Below, in pieces: positions 34,134-41,418 of a stretch of DNA of 49,852 nt. The notes under the pieces were generated by a model. That model worked only from the letters and a program-made list of their open reading frames with translations. It was not told the origin of the DNA and searched no databases. The stretch spans positions 1-49,852 of the forward strand of contig JAISHE010000028.1 of assembly GCA_031262745.1 (NCBI GenBank), in the 5' to 3' direction. Made by a program: the position numbers and the translations under genes. The stretch's first letter is position 1; every line of letters starts with the position of its first letter. This DNA comes from Culturomica sp. (GTDB taxonomy: Bacteria; Bacteroidota; Bacteroidia; Bacteroidales; Marinifilaceae).

Positions 34134-34985
34134 TTAAATATTCTGAAAACGCATGCTTAATATTTGATATATCAGTTTGGAAGCAAGAAAATCCGACGCC
34201 TTAGTGTTTTCGTTGGGACAAAGTTCCACAACATCCAAACCTATTATATTATGTCTTTCATTTATCAACTTCAAAAGATTAATCACATCGCGATAAGCCA
34301 AACCGTCGGGTTCTGGTGTTCCGGTTGAAGGAACGTAAGCCGGATCAAATACATCCAAATCAATAGTTACATAAACGTCATCACGCAATTTTTCGGAAAC
34401 ATGATACATCCACACCGGCGATTCCTTAATAATATGAGCATAAAACACTCTTTCGGGATCAATGTTTTCCTTTTCGGATATGTCGGAACTACGAATACCG
34501 ACCTGTGCCACCGTTGCAAGTTCCTTAGCACGTGCCATCACACAGGCATGGTTATAATCGGAATCTTCATACGTGCTTCGCATGTCGGAATGTGCATCCA
34601 ACTGCAAAACGGAAAAGCTGTCGTAGTGTTTTGCAAACGCCTTGAATGCTCCTATACTAACGGAATGTTCGCCGCCGAGTAGCACGGGAAATTTACCGTC
34701 TTTCAACACTTCGTCAACGACCGTTTCAACTACATCAACCATAGCTTCGGGTGATGACTTTTCCGTAACGGCAGGTAAAGTTGCTATTCCTTGTAGATAC
34801 ACTTCGGAATCGGTTTCAATGTCGTAGAGTTCCATGTTGGCTGATGCTTCCAGAATTGCATCGGGTCCCTTGTCGGCACCTTTTATCCATGTGCTCGTGC
34901 CGTCATAAGGAACGGGTATAACCGCAATCTTAGCCTTTGCATAATCGGTTTGCACCTCATCTAATCCACCGTAATTTTTTTCCAT
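34134..34985 (-). CDS. speB: Agmatinase/arginase-family ureohydrolase
   Basis: It hydrolyses agmatine to putrescine and urea; arginase or guanidino-acid activity cannot be excluded by eye. The dimanganese site is evident from GGEHSVSIG, LQLDAHSDMR and TIDLDVFDPAYVPSTGTPEP. Length is 283 residues. The gene starts 6 nt after lepA and is followed after 19 nt by a deoxyhypusine-synthase-like gene, so the two form a likely polyamine pair. argR about 2.3 kb upstream on the same strand would fit arginine-linked control, though no ARG box was identified. Confidence 0.88.
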   Translation of the reverse strand: MEKNYGGLDEVQTDYAKAKIAVIPVPYDGTSTWIKGADKGPDAILEASANMELYDIETDSEVYLQGIATLPAVTEKSSPEAMVDVVETVVDEVLKDGKFPVLLGGEHSVSIGAFKAFAKHYDSFSVLQLDAHSDMRSTYEDSDYNHACVMARAKELATVAQVGIRSSDISEKENIDPERVFYAHIIKESPVWMYHVSEKLRDDVYVTIDLDVFDPAYVPSTGTPEPDGLAYRDVINLLKLINERHNIIGLDVVELCPNENTKASDFLASKLIYQILSMRFQNI

Positions 34986-34991
34986 AATTTA

Positions 34992-36776
34992 TTAATCCAA
35001 TTTAAGCACGGCAAGGAAGGCTTTCTGGGGCACTTCAACGTTACCGATTTGTTTCATTCGCTTCTTACCTTTTTTCTGTTTTTCCAACAGTTTACGCTTA
35101 CGGGTGATGTCGCCGCCGTAGCATTTCGCTGTTACGTCTTTACGCACGGCTTTTATAGTTTCTCTCGATATGATTTTAGCTCCTATAGCCGCTTGCACGG
35201 CAATATCAAACTGTTGACGCGGTATTAGTTCTTTCAGTTTTTCGCAAATTCGTTTTCCGAAACTGTAAGCATGATCAATATGTATTAAGGCGGAAAGCGC
35301 ATCCACCATTTCGCCGTTAAGCAGAATATCAAGCTTTATAAGATTGGCACGACGATAGTCAATGCGGTAGTAATCAAAAGAAGCGTAGCCGCGCGAAATA
35401 CTTTTCAACTTGTCGTAGAAGTCAAACACAATTTCGCCCAAAGGCATTTCAAAGGTTAGTTCCATTCGGTTGCCCGTGTGGTATTGTTGATTTATTAGAA
35501 CGGCACGTTTATTCAAACAGAGCGTCATAATGGAGCCGATATAATCGGAAGGTGTGATTATCTGAGCACGTATGAACGGTTCTTCTATATAGTCAAGTTC
35601 CGTCGGCGAAGGCATGTCGGAAGGATTGTGCATTTCATATTCCTTTCCCTTAGTGGTATGGGCTATGTACATAACGTTTGGCACGGTAGTGATTACGTTC
35701 ATGTCAAACTCCCTGTCCAAACGTTCCTGCACTATTTCCATGTGCAACATTCCAAGAAAGCCGCAACGGAAACCGAAACCGAGCGCAGCCGATGATTCCG
35801 GTTCAAATGTAAGCGAGGCATCGTTGAGTTTCAACTTTTCAATAGCGGTGCGCAAATCTTCGTAATCTTCCGAGTCTACGGGATATATTCCCGCAAATAC
35901 CATCGGTTTGACTTCCTCGAAACCTGCTATGGCTACTGCTTTGGATCCCACGTGAGTTATGGTGTCGCCCACTTTTACTTCCGCCGATGCTTTGATGCCG
36001 GAGATGATGTAACCGACGTTGCCGGCAGAAAGTTCTCCGCGAGGTTCCTGTTTAAGTCGCAACACTCCGATTTCTTCGGCTGTGTACTCTCTTCCCGTGT
36101 TGATAAACTTCACCTTTTCTCCGGTGCGCAATGTGCCGTTTACGACTCGGCAATATGTGATGATACCTCTGAACGAATTAAATTCGGAATCAAATATCAA
36201 CGCCTGCAACGGTGCATTCGGTTCACCCTCCGGCGACGGTATCCTTTCCACAATGGCTTTCAGTATTTCCTCAACTCCCAAACCCGTTTTACCGCTGGCT
36301 TCGATGATTTCTTCTCTTTTGCAACCGGTTAGTTCCACAATCTGGTCTTTCACATCTTCGGGCATAGCATTCGGCATGTCCATCTTGTTGAGTACGGGGA
36401 TTATTTCCAGACCGCTATCAAGGGCGAGGTAGAGATTTGAAATGGTTTGTGCCTGTATTCCTTGCGTGGCATCTATTATAAGCAATGCACCTTCGCAAGC
36501 TGCAATTGAACGCGAAACTTCGTAAGAGAAGTCAACATGTCCCGGAGTGTCGATAAGATTTAGTACATATTTTTTGCCTTCAAATTCGTAATCCATTTGA
36601 ATGGCATGACTTTTTATGGTGATGCCGCGTTCACGTTCAAGATCCATATCGTCGAGCACCTGTGCCTGTAAGTCCTTGCCCGTAACGGTACCTGTGTATT
36701 CCAGAAGTCTGTCGGCAAGCGTACTCTTTCCGTGATCTATATGAGCGATAATGCAAAAATTCCTGATGTTATCCAT
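34992..36776 (-). CDS. lepA: Elongation factor 4 (LepA) GTPase
   Basis: LepA is a ribosomal GTPase acting in initiation or back-translocation. The N-terminal GTPase domain shows AHIDHGKST (residues about 11-19), DTPGHVDF and [11 protein letters not shown]-like domains follow ([14 protein letters not shown]). The LepA-specific C-terminal domain contains [15 protein letters not shown] and [19 protein letters not shown]. Length is 594 residues from the ATG at 36776, normal. The frame is open to a TTG at 36803, but that lies within the -7 box and cannot be translated from the predicted transcript. It is the first gene of a lepA-speB-deoxyhypusine-synthase-like unit. Confidence 0.96.
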   Translation of the reverse strand: MDNIRNFCIIAHIDHGKSTLADRLLEYTGTVTGKDLQAQVLDDMDLERERGITIKSHAIQMDYEFEGKKYVLNLIDTPGHVDFSYEVSRSIAACEGALLIIDATQGIQAQTISNLYLALDSGLEIIPVLNKMDMPNAMPEDVKDQIVELTGCKREEIIEASGKTGLGVEEILKAIVERIPSPEGEPNAPLQALIFDSEFNSFRGIITYCRVVNGTLRTGEKVKFINTGREYTAEEIGVLRLKQEPRGELSAGNVGYIISGIKASAEVKVGDTITHVGSKAVAIAGFEEVKPMVFAGIYPVDSEDYEDLRTAIEKLKLNDASLTFEPESSAALGFGFRCGFLGMLHMEIVQERLDREFDMNVITTVPNVMYIAHTTKGKEYEMHNPSDMPSPTELDYIEEPFIRAQIITPSDYIGSIMTLCLNKRAVLINQQYHTGNRMELTFEMPLGEIVFDFYDKLKSISRGYASFDYYRIDYRRANLIKLDILLNGEMVDALSALIHIDHAYSFGKRICEKLKELIPRQQFDIAVQAAIGAKIISRETIKAVRKDVTAKCYGGDITRKRKLLEKQKKGKKRMKQIGNVEVPQKAFLAVLKLD

Positions 36777-36800
36777 CTTTATCCCTTTAATTACAAAGCG

Positions 36801-36830
36801 CAAATTTACATCAAATTTACCGGTTTACAA
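36801..36830 (-). promoter_or_regulatory. lepA promoter
   Basis: The minus strand has TTG (36830-36828), 19 nt, then TAAATTTG (36808-36801), an exact fit to the Bacteroidota promoter consensus. A second TAAATTTG lies 11 nt further upstream. Confidence 0.7.
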
Positions 36831-36969
36831 CATATTGTTATGAGGTTTTAATTTACGGCAGGAATTCAAGATTTGAATTTTCATGACTTCAGAGCAGCAA
36901 CATTAGTCTTATACCATACGCCCCAACACGGGATAAACCGAGTTTATAGAAAATAACATCAATTTTTCT

Positions 36970-37179
36970 ACTGCAAGATTAGAGTTTAACTCTCAGAGAG
37001 TCGAGTTTAGACGAAAAAGAGTCGACTTTAAATAAAATAGTGTTGACTTCAATTCTATTTGCTATGAATTTATAGCAAATAGAGTTAAACTTGGTTCTGA
37101 AAGAGTCAAGTTTAGACCTCAGAGCTTTAAAGTCGACTCTCAAAGCTTTAAACTCTACCAAAAAAGCATTAAACTTGCT
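36970..37179 (-). repeat. Array with 21-nt period (array A, long copy, 10 units)
   Basis: Ten contiguous 21-nt units run from 37179 down to 36970 on the minus strand, built from variants of TTTAAAGTCGACTCT and AAACTTGACTCT. The first unit is identical to 19827-19847, and the flanking AAGGTCTTTTTAT also matches that locus. A 60-codon frame of heptads (FKALRVD, FKALRSK, LDSFRTK) crosses it, but it has no promoter or start context. Between the lepA promoter and the array (36831-36969) nothing recognisable is seen. Confidence 0.75.
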
Positions 37180-37208
37180 ATAAAAAGACCTTCGTTTGCT
37201 GAATTAAG

Positions 37209-37225
37209 ACGAGTGAATGACTCGT
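37209..37225 (-). terminator. Small hairpin after argR
   Basis: ACGAGT (37209-37214) pairs with ACTCGT (37220-37225), 23 nt beyond the argR stop. There is no T-run; this is a weak terminator candidate. Confidence 0.3.
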
Positions 37226-37247
37226 TAATGCCCCAACTCTTACAGAA

Positions 37248-37727
37248 TTACCACCTCGGCAACTCATCAATCTTAGGGATTATGTAGTGGAGAGCGTGCA
37301 AAAGAGCTTTTGGTTCTACACCTTCACGCATGACAATGATAATAGTGTCCTCACCGGCAACTGTTCCTAAAACCTCATAATATTTTTCATTGTCAATAAG
37401 CACGGTAACGGCATTTGCATAGCCGGGTAAGGTTTTTATGACAGCTATATTGTTTGAGAAGTCTATACCTATAATAGAATCCGTTATTACGGAAGAAACC
37501 TTTTCTTCTTTTTGTTCGTTGATTGTGCGAGGAACAACATAGACATACCCTTTTTCGGAATCGGCAACTCTGGCAATCCTCATTAATCGCATATCACGCG
37601 ACAATGTGCTTTGAGTGGCTTCAATGCCACGTTCACGCAAACGCTCAAGCAAATCGTCCTGAGTATTTATAAACTCTTTTTCAATGATTTCACGAATGGC
37701 AGCAAGTCTTTTAGTTTTGTTTCTCAT
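37248..37727 (-). CDS. argR: Arginine repressor ArgR
   Basis: This hexameric regulator binds DNA with L-arginine as co-repressor. The winged-helix N-terminal domain (residues about 1-75) contains TQDDLLERLRERGIEATQST and LSRDMRLMRI. The C-terminal arginine-binding domain has VLGTVAGEDTIIIVMREG with the usual acidic pair. Length is 159 residues, normal. Its start overlaps the end of the 2-hydroxyacid dehydrogenase gene by 17 nt, so the two are translated from one message. No arginine-biosynthesis genes are in the window; speB is the only candidate target nearby. Confidence 0.93.
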   Translation of the reverse strand: MRNKTKRLAAIREIIEKEFINTQDDLLERLRERGIEATQSTLSRDMRLMRIARVADSEKGYVYVVPRTINEQKEEKVSSVITDSIIGIDFSNNIAVIKTLPGYANAVTVLIDNEKYYEVLGTVAGEDTIIIVMREGVEPKALLHALHYIIPKIDELPRW

Positions 37728-38649
37728 AATCTTTAATTGCTTCGGTTATTTTTTCAATAAGTCTTTTACGAGCTTCTACGGAAGCCCAAGCTATATGCGG
37801 TGAAAAGATAATCTTTTCGGGTTTTCTTATAAAAAAGTAAGGGCTTTCTTCTGCTATCGGTTCTTCTTCAAATACATCTATCGCAGCACCGGCAATCAAA
37901 TCCTCATTAAGGGCTTTCACCAAGTCGTGCTCATTCACAATACCCCCGCGTCCCATATTTAAAAGGTAAGCCGTCTTCTTCATTTGTTTAAGTTGGGAAT
38001 AAGTAATTAAATTCCTCGTCTTGTCGTTAAGCGGAGCATGAATTGTTATTATATCGCATTCCGATAGCAACTCCGCTAAAGAAAGTGCAACATATTTATT
38101 GGAATGAGGCTTACCGGAAGTTGGAAAATAAACCGGATGCATACCGAAAACTTCAGCTATTTCCGCCACGCGACTACCGATTGTACCAAGCCCTATGATG
38201 CCGAGCTTTTTGCCCTTCACCTCATTATACGGATGTGTCAAATCTGCAAATGTGCGACTGTGCGAATATGCACCCGTTTTTACAAAACGATCGAAATATG
38301 CACCATGTCCCACAAGACTAAGAATGTGCATAAATGTTACCTGAGCAACACTTTCGGTGGAGTATGCAACGGCATTTCTAACAATGATACCCTTACTTGC
38401 CGCATAGTCCACATCTATATTATTTACTCCCGTTGCTGCTACGCAAATCAATTTCAAATGCGGTGCGGCATCCATTTCTTTTTTACCGATAATCACTTTA
38501 TTTACAATAATCACGTCGCAATCCTTTATTCTCTCGTTCACTTCGCTCGGAGATGTGAATTGATACATAGAGAATTGTCCCAACTCTTTTATAAACGCAA
38601 GAGAAACATCTTCTCCCAAAGTGGCACTGTCTAAAAATGATATTTTCAC
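37711..38649 (-). CDS. D-2-hydroxyacid dehydrogenase (NAD-dependent)
   Basis: It reduces a 2-oxoacid to a D-2-hydroxyacid or the reverse; glycerate/hydroxypyruvate or 2-oxo-acid substrates are typical. The NAD-binding domain carries GIIGLGTIGSRVAEIAEVFG with the GxGxxG motif near residue 150. Catalytic regions are LLNMGRGGIVNE (Arg), DVFEEEPI (Glu) and SPHIAWASVEAR (His). Length is 312 residues. The N-terminal substrate domain shows ICVAATGVNNIDVDYA. It is the first gene of a pair with argR and divergent from panC. The exact substrate is not decidable. Confidence 0.9.
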   Translation of the reverse strand: MKISFLDSATLGEDVSLAFIKELGQFSMYQFTSPSEVNERIKDCDVIIVNKVIIGKKEMDAAPHLKLICVAATGVNNIDVDYAASKGIIVRNAVAYSTESVAQVTFMHILSLVGHGAYFDRFVKTGAYSHSRTFADLTHPYNEVKGKKLGIIGLGTIGSRVAEIAEVFGMHPVYFPTSGKPHSNKYVALSLAELLSECDIITIHAPLNDKTRNLITYSQLKQMKKTAYLLNMGRGGIVNEHDLVKALNEDLIAGAAIDVFEEEPIAEESPYFFIRKPEKIIFSPHIAWASVEARKRLIEKITEAIKDYEKQN

Positions 38650-38679
38650 CTTAATTGTAAAATTTAATTTAAACTAATG

Positions 38680-38687
38680 CAAAAATA
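38680..38687 (-). promoter_or_regulatory. -7 box of the dehydrogenase-argR unit
   Basis: TATTTTTG on the minus strand matches the consensus, 30 nt upstream of the start codon. No -33 TTG lies at standard spacing. Confidence 0.4.
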
Positions 38688-38785
38688 CCCAAAGTTTCTT
38701 TAGGAGATGTAATTTTTGAGAGATAAAAATAAATTTCTCAAAAATAGTTCGTATAATTGCAACCCAAAATTTGATGTCAAGCACC

Positions 38786-39646
38786 ATGAAAGTTGTAAAT
38801 ACTAAAAGTGAATTGATAGAACTACTTGAAGAGGCTAAGAAAACGGGTAAAACCGTTGGATTTGTGCCTACTATGGGAGCATTGCACGAAGGGCATATCT
38901 CTCTGCTCACCGAATGTAAGCGTCATTGCGACGTGAGTGTTTTAAGCATCTTTGTTAATCCCACGCAATTCAATGATCCTGCCGATTTGGAACGCTATCC
39001 GCGCACGCCTGAAAAGGATTTTTCACTGCTTGAAGATAATGGTTGCAATATAGTTTTTTATCCTTCCGTTGAGGAAATATATCCCGAACAGGATACACGC
39101 AAATTTGACTTCGGCTACATCGAAAGTATAATGGAAGGAGCAAAACGTCCCGGACATTTCAACGGAGTGGCACAAGTTGTAAGTAAACTTTTCTACATTG
39201 TTAAGCCCGACAAAGCATTTTTCGGCATGAAAGATTTTCAACAAATTGCCGTAATCAAAAAAATGGTGGAAATCCTCAAAATGCCTATTGAAATTGTTGA
39301 ATGCCCCATCATCAGAGAAAAAAGCGGACTCGCTCTCAGTTCTCGCAACAAGCTTCTAAGTGATGAACATAAAAAAAATGCTCCTCATATACACTCTATC
39401 TTAAAAAAAGCTACTAACTTAGCGACCGAAATTCCGACCTCCGAATTAAAGGAGTTTATAAAAAAAGAAATTGATAAAAACTCTTACTTGGAAACGGAAT
39501 ACGTGGAAATTGTAGATGCGGAAACGCTGAGGGTAATAACAGAACCCTACCCTGAGACGAAGACGGTTGTATGTGTTGCCGTATATGCCGGCAAGATAAG
39601 GCTGATAGATAATATCGCAATAAACCCGTCTAACGCACAACATTAA
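38786..39646 (+). CDS. panC: Pantothenate synthetase
   Basis: It joins pantoate and beta-alanine with ATP to make pantothenate for coenzyme A. The ATP-binding HIGH-type motif is in PTMGALHEGHISLL, followed by SIFVNPTQFNDPADLERYPR, then GVAQVVSKLFYIVKPDKAFFG and REKSGLALSSRN as the KMSKS-like segment. Length is 286 residues from the ATG at 38786, which gives the usual MKVVNT start. An ATG at 38774 and a TTG at 38771 are in frame but closer to a near-consensus -7 (TATAATTG, 38752-38759). panD follows after 12 nt, so beta-alanine supply and its use are co-transcribed. Confidence 0.94.
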   Translation: MKVVNTKSELIELLEEAKKTGKTVGFVPTMGALHEGHISLLTECKRHCDVSVLSIFVNPTQFNDPADLERYPRTPEKDFSLLEDNGCNIVFYPSVEEIYPEQDTRKFDFGYIESIMEGAKRPGHFNGVAQVVSKLFYIVKPDKAFFGMKDFQQIAVIKKMVEILKMPIEIVECPIIREKSGLALSSRNKLLSDEHKKNAPHIHSILKKATNLATEIPTSELKEFIKKEIDKNSYLETEYVEIVDAETLRVITEPYPETKTVVCVAVYAGKIRLIDNIAINPSNAQH

Positions 39647-39658
39647 TAGAGAAACAAC

Positions 39659-40009
39659 ATGTTTATTGAAGTTGTAAAATCAAAAATTCATAAAGTAAGT
39701 ATCACGGAGGCAAATCTCCAGTACGTGGGAAGCGTTACGATAGATGAAGCTCTTATGGAAGCTGCCAACATCATTGAAAATGAAAAAGTGCAAATCGTAA
39801 ACGTAAACAACGGCGAGCGTTTGGAAACATACGTAATAAAGGGTGAACGCAATTCGGGAGTGCTGTGCCTGAACGGTCCCGCCGCAAGAAAATGCGCAGT
39901 AGGAGATGTGGTTATAATAATTTCCTACGCCTCAATGGACTTTGAAGAAGCAAAACAACATTCTCCTGTTTTGGTTTTCCCCGACACTTCTACAAATCAA
40001 TTAATTTAA
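39659..40009 (+). CDS. panD: Aspartate 1-decarboxylase, pyruvoyl type
   Basis: It makes beta-alanine from aspartate. The proenzyme self-cleaves at Gly24-Ser25, visible as QYVGSVTID, creating the pyruvoyl group. Other conserved parts are [12 protein letters not shown] at the N-terminus (Lys10 region) and [18 protein letters not shown]. Length is 116 residues, normal. It lies 12 nt after panC and 6 nt before an unknown gene on the same strand. Confidence 0.95.
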   Translation: MFIEVVKSKIHKVSITEANLQYVGSVTIDEALMEAANIIENEKVQIVNVNNGERLETYVIKGERNSGVLCLNGPAARKCAVGDVVIIISYASMDFEEAKQHSPVLVFPDTSTNQLI

Positions 40010-40015
40010 TATATC

Positions 40016-40336
40016 ATGATTTACCGCGATTTTATAGAAAGCAAAATTGTTGCAGAAAAGGAAGATTTGTACTACACTCTCGGTCAGTGGAGGTTTAAAT
40101 TGGAAGAGATTGTTTATGTCAACCTGACGGATTCCGTTGTAACGGCTGAAATAGTGGATAAACTTCTTGACGCTTCGGCTCTCGGCACAAAACTCGTGGT
40201 GAGCATTCCTAAAGACTATATTTCACAAGCGATCTTGCTTGCTTCCATGCTTTTTGTAGACAAAGTTTTACTCATGGATGAAAGTGTCGACAAAAATGAA
40301 ATAAAAGACTATTTGCAACCGGCAGTAGTGCTTTAA
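40016..40336 (+). CDS. Unrecognised 106-residue protein in the panCD operon
   Basis: I do not recognise the family. It is a small cytosolic-looking protein without signal or membrane segment. It has alternating hydrophobic strands and helices (LVVSIPKDYISQAILLASML, then FVDKVLLMDES), compatible with a small alpha/beta fold, and it is acidic. The 6-nt gap after panD and shared strand make co-transcription very likely, so a link to pantothenate/CoA synthesis or control of PanD is possible but unproven. The start ATG is the only one near the 5' end. Confidence 0.75.
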   Translation: MIYRDFIESKIVAEKEDLYYTLGQWRFKLEEIVYVNLTDSVVTAEIVDKLLDASALGTKLVVSIPKDYISQAILLASMLFVDKVLLMDESVDKNEIKDYLQPAVVL

Positions 40337-40350
40337 AAATCATTTAATTA

Positions 40351-40968
40351 TCACTTGCTTTCTTTTTTCGGTTCCAATTGGCGATAAAAGATGAGGAGTA
40401 TGGCGACTCCTATTGTTATGTAGGAATCTGCTAAGTTGAAAATCGGTCTGAAAAATTCAAAGTATTCACCTCCCCAAAACGGCAACCACTGTGGAAAGTT
40501 ACCGGAAATCAAAGGGAAGTAGAACATGTCCACCACTTTGCCCTGCAAAAGAGGAGCATAACCGCCGCCGGCAGGCAAAAACGTTGCCACATGATAATAA
40601 CTGTCGCTGAAAAGCACTCCGTAGAAAACCGAGTCTATTATATTTCCGACAGCTCCGCAAAAGATTAATACCCCTGCAATTGTGAGCGGAACGGAGATAC
40701 CTTTTTTGATATATTTAGCTATAAACCACCCTATAAAACCTACTGCAACTATTCTAAACAGGGTGAGAAGAACTTTTACAAAGCGACCGCCGTCGGCAGC
40801 CATTCCCCATGCCATACCGTTGTTTTCGGTGAAATGTATACGAAACCACGTTCCCAATACGTTAAATTCTTCACCCAAAGACATGTTGGTCTTAATCCAT
40901 ATTTTAAGTATCTGATCAAGAAGTATAAGTATTGCCGCAAAAATAAGCAGTTTATATCTCAATCTCAT
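40351..40968 (-). CDS. lspA: Lipoprotein signal peptidase (signal peptidase II)
   Basis: This inner-membrane aspartyl protease cleaves the signal peptide of lipidated prolipoproteins, which are abundant in this window. Four hydrophobic segments are present. Conserved parts are ENNGMAWGMA, GAVGNIIDSVFYG (first catalytic Asp) and FNLADSYITIG (second catalytic Asp). Length is 205 residues, longer than in E. coli because of the loop between the two aspartates, as is usual in this phylum. The start overlaps the stop of the TraR/DksA-like gene by 4 nt (ATGA), implying coupled translation. Confidence 0.94.
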   Translation of the reverse strand: MRLRYKLLIFAAILILLDQILKIWIKTNMSLGEEFNVLGTWFRIHFTENNGMAWGMAADGGRFVKVLLTLFRIVAVGFIGWFIAKYIKKGISVPLTIAGVLIFCGAVGNIIDSVFYGVLFSDSYYHVATFLPAGGGYAPLLQGKVVDMFYFPLISGNFPQWLPFWGGEYFEFFRPIFNLADSYITIGVAILLIFYRQLEPKKESK

Positions 40969-41345
40969 GATTCTTTGCCTTCTTTAGCTTCAAGACACAA
41001 TGTGGCATGCGGCACGGCACGCAAGCGATCTTTCGGAATGAGTTTACCCGTTACCCGACATATACCGTAGGTTTTGTTTTCCACTCTTACCAGCGCTGCT
41101 TCCAAGTGGGAAATAAACTTTGCCTGTCTTTGTGCCAAACGTCCGGATTCTTCTTTCGACAACACTGAGGCACCTTCTTCCAAAACCTTGAAAGTTGGTG
41201 ATGTGTCGGCAATATCGTTACCGTCACGACCTGAAATGGTTGATTTTAAATTGTCGTAGTCCTTACGTGCTTTGTCCAATTTTGCAAGAATTAATTCTTT
41301 AAATTCCTGCAATTCTTCATCCGAATATCTTGTTTTTTCTGCCAT
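40965..41345 (-). CDS. TraR/DksA-like protein with degenerate zinc finger
   Basis: DksA-type proteins bind RNA polymerase through a coiled coil and a C4 zinc finger. Here a helical N-terminal part (about 1-90) ends in the typical LARVENKTYGIC-like turn (VRVENKTYGICRVTGK). The four-cysteine pattern is reduced to Cys96 and Cys117, with Thr99 and Ala120 at the other two positions, so zinc binding is doubtful. Length is 126 residues. It sits between ileS and lspA on one strand, which also makes it a candidate for regulating or accompanying lipoprotein maturation (inference). Confidence 0.88.
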   Translation of the reverse strand: MAEKTRYSDEELQEFKELILAKLDKARKDYDNLKSTISGRDGNDIADTSPTFKVLEEGASVLSKEESGRLAQRQAKFISHLEAALVRVENKTYGICRVTGKLIPKDRLRAVPHATLCLEAKEGKES

Positions 41346-41418
41346 ATCTGTAAAATTTCGCTGAAATTAAATAAAAGTTCCTTCGTATACAAAAAATAAG
41401 TTGAAAATGTTACACCCT

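Noticed and set aside
36979-37161. 60-codon heptad frame on the minus strand
   Set aside because: It is the 21-nt-period array read as protein; no promoter, and its relative at 19827 is embedded in a different frame context.
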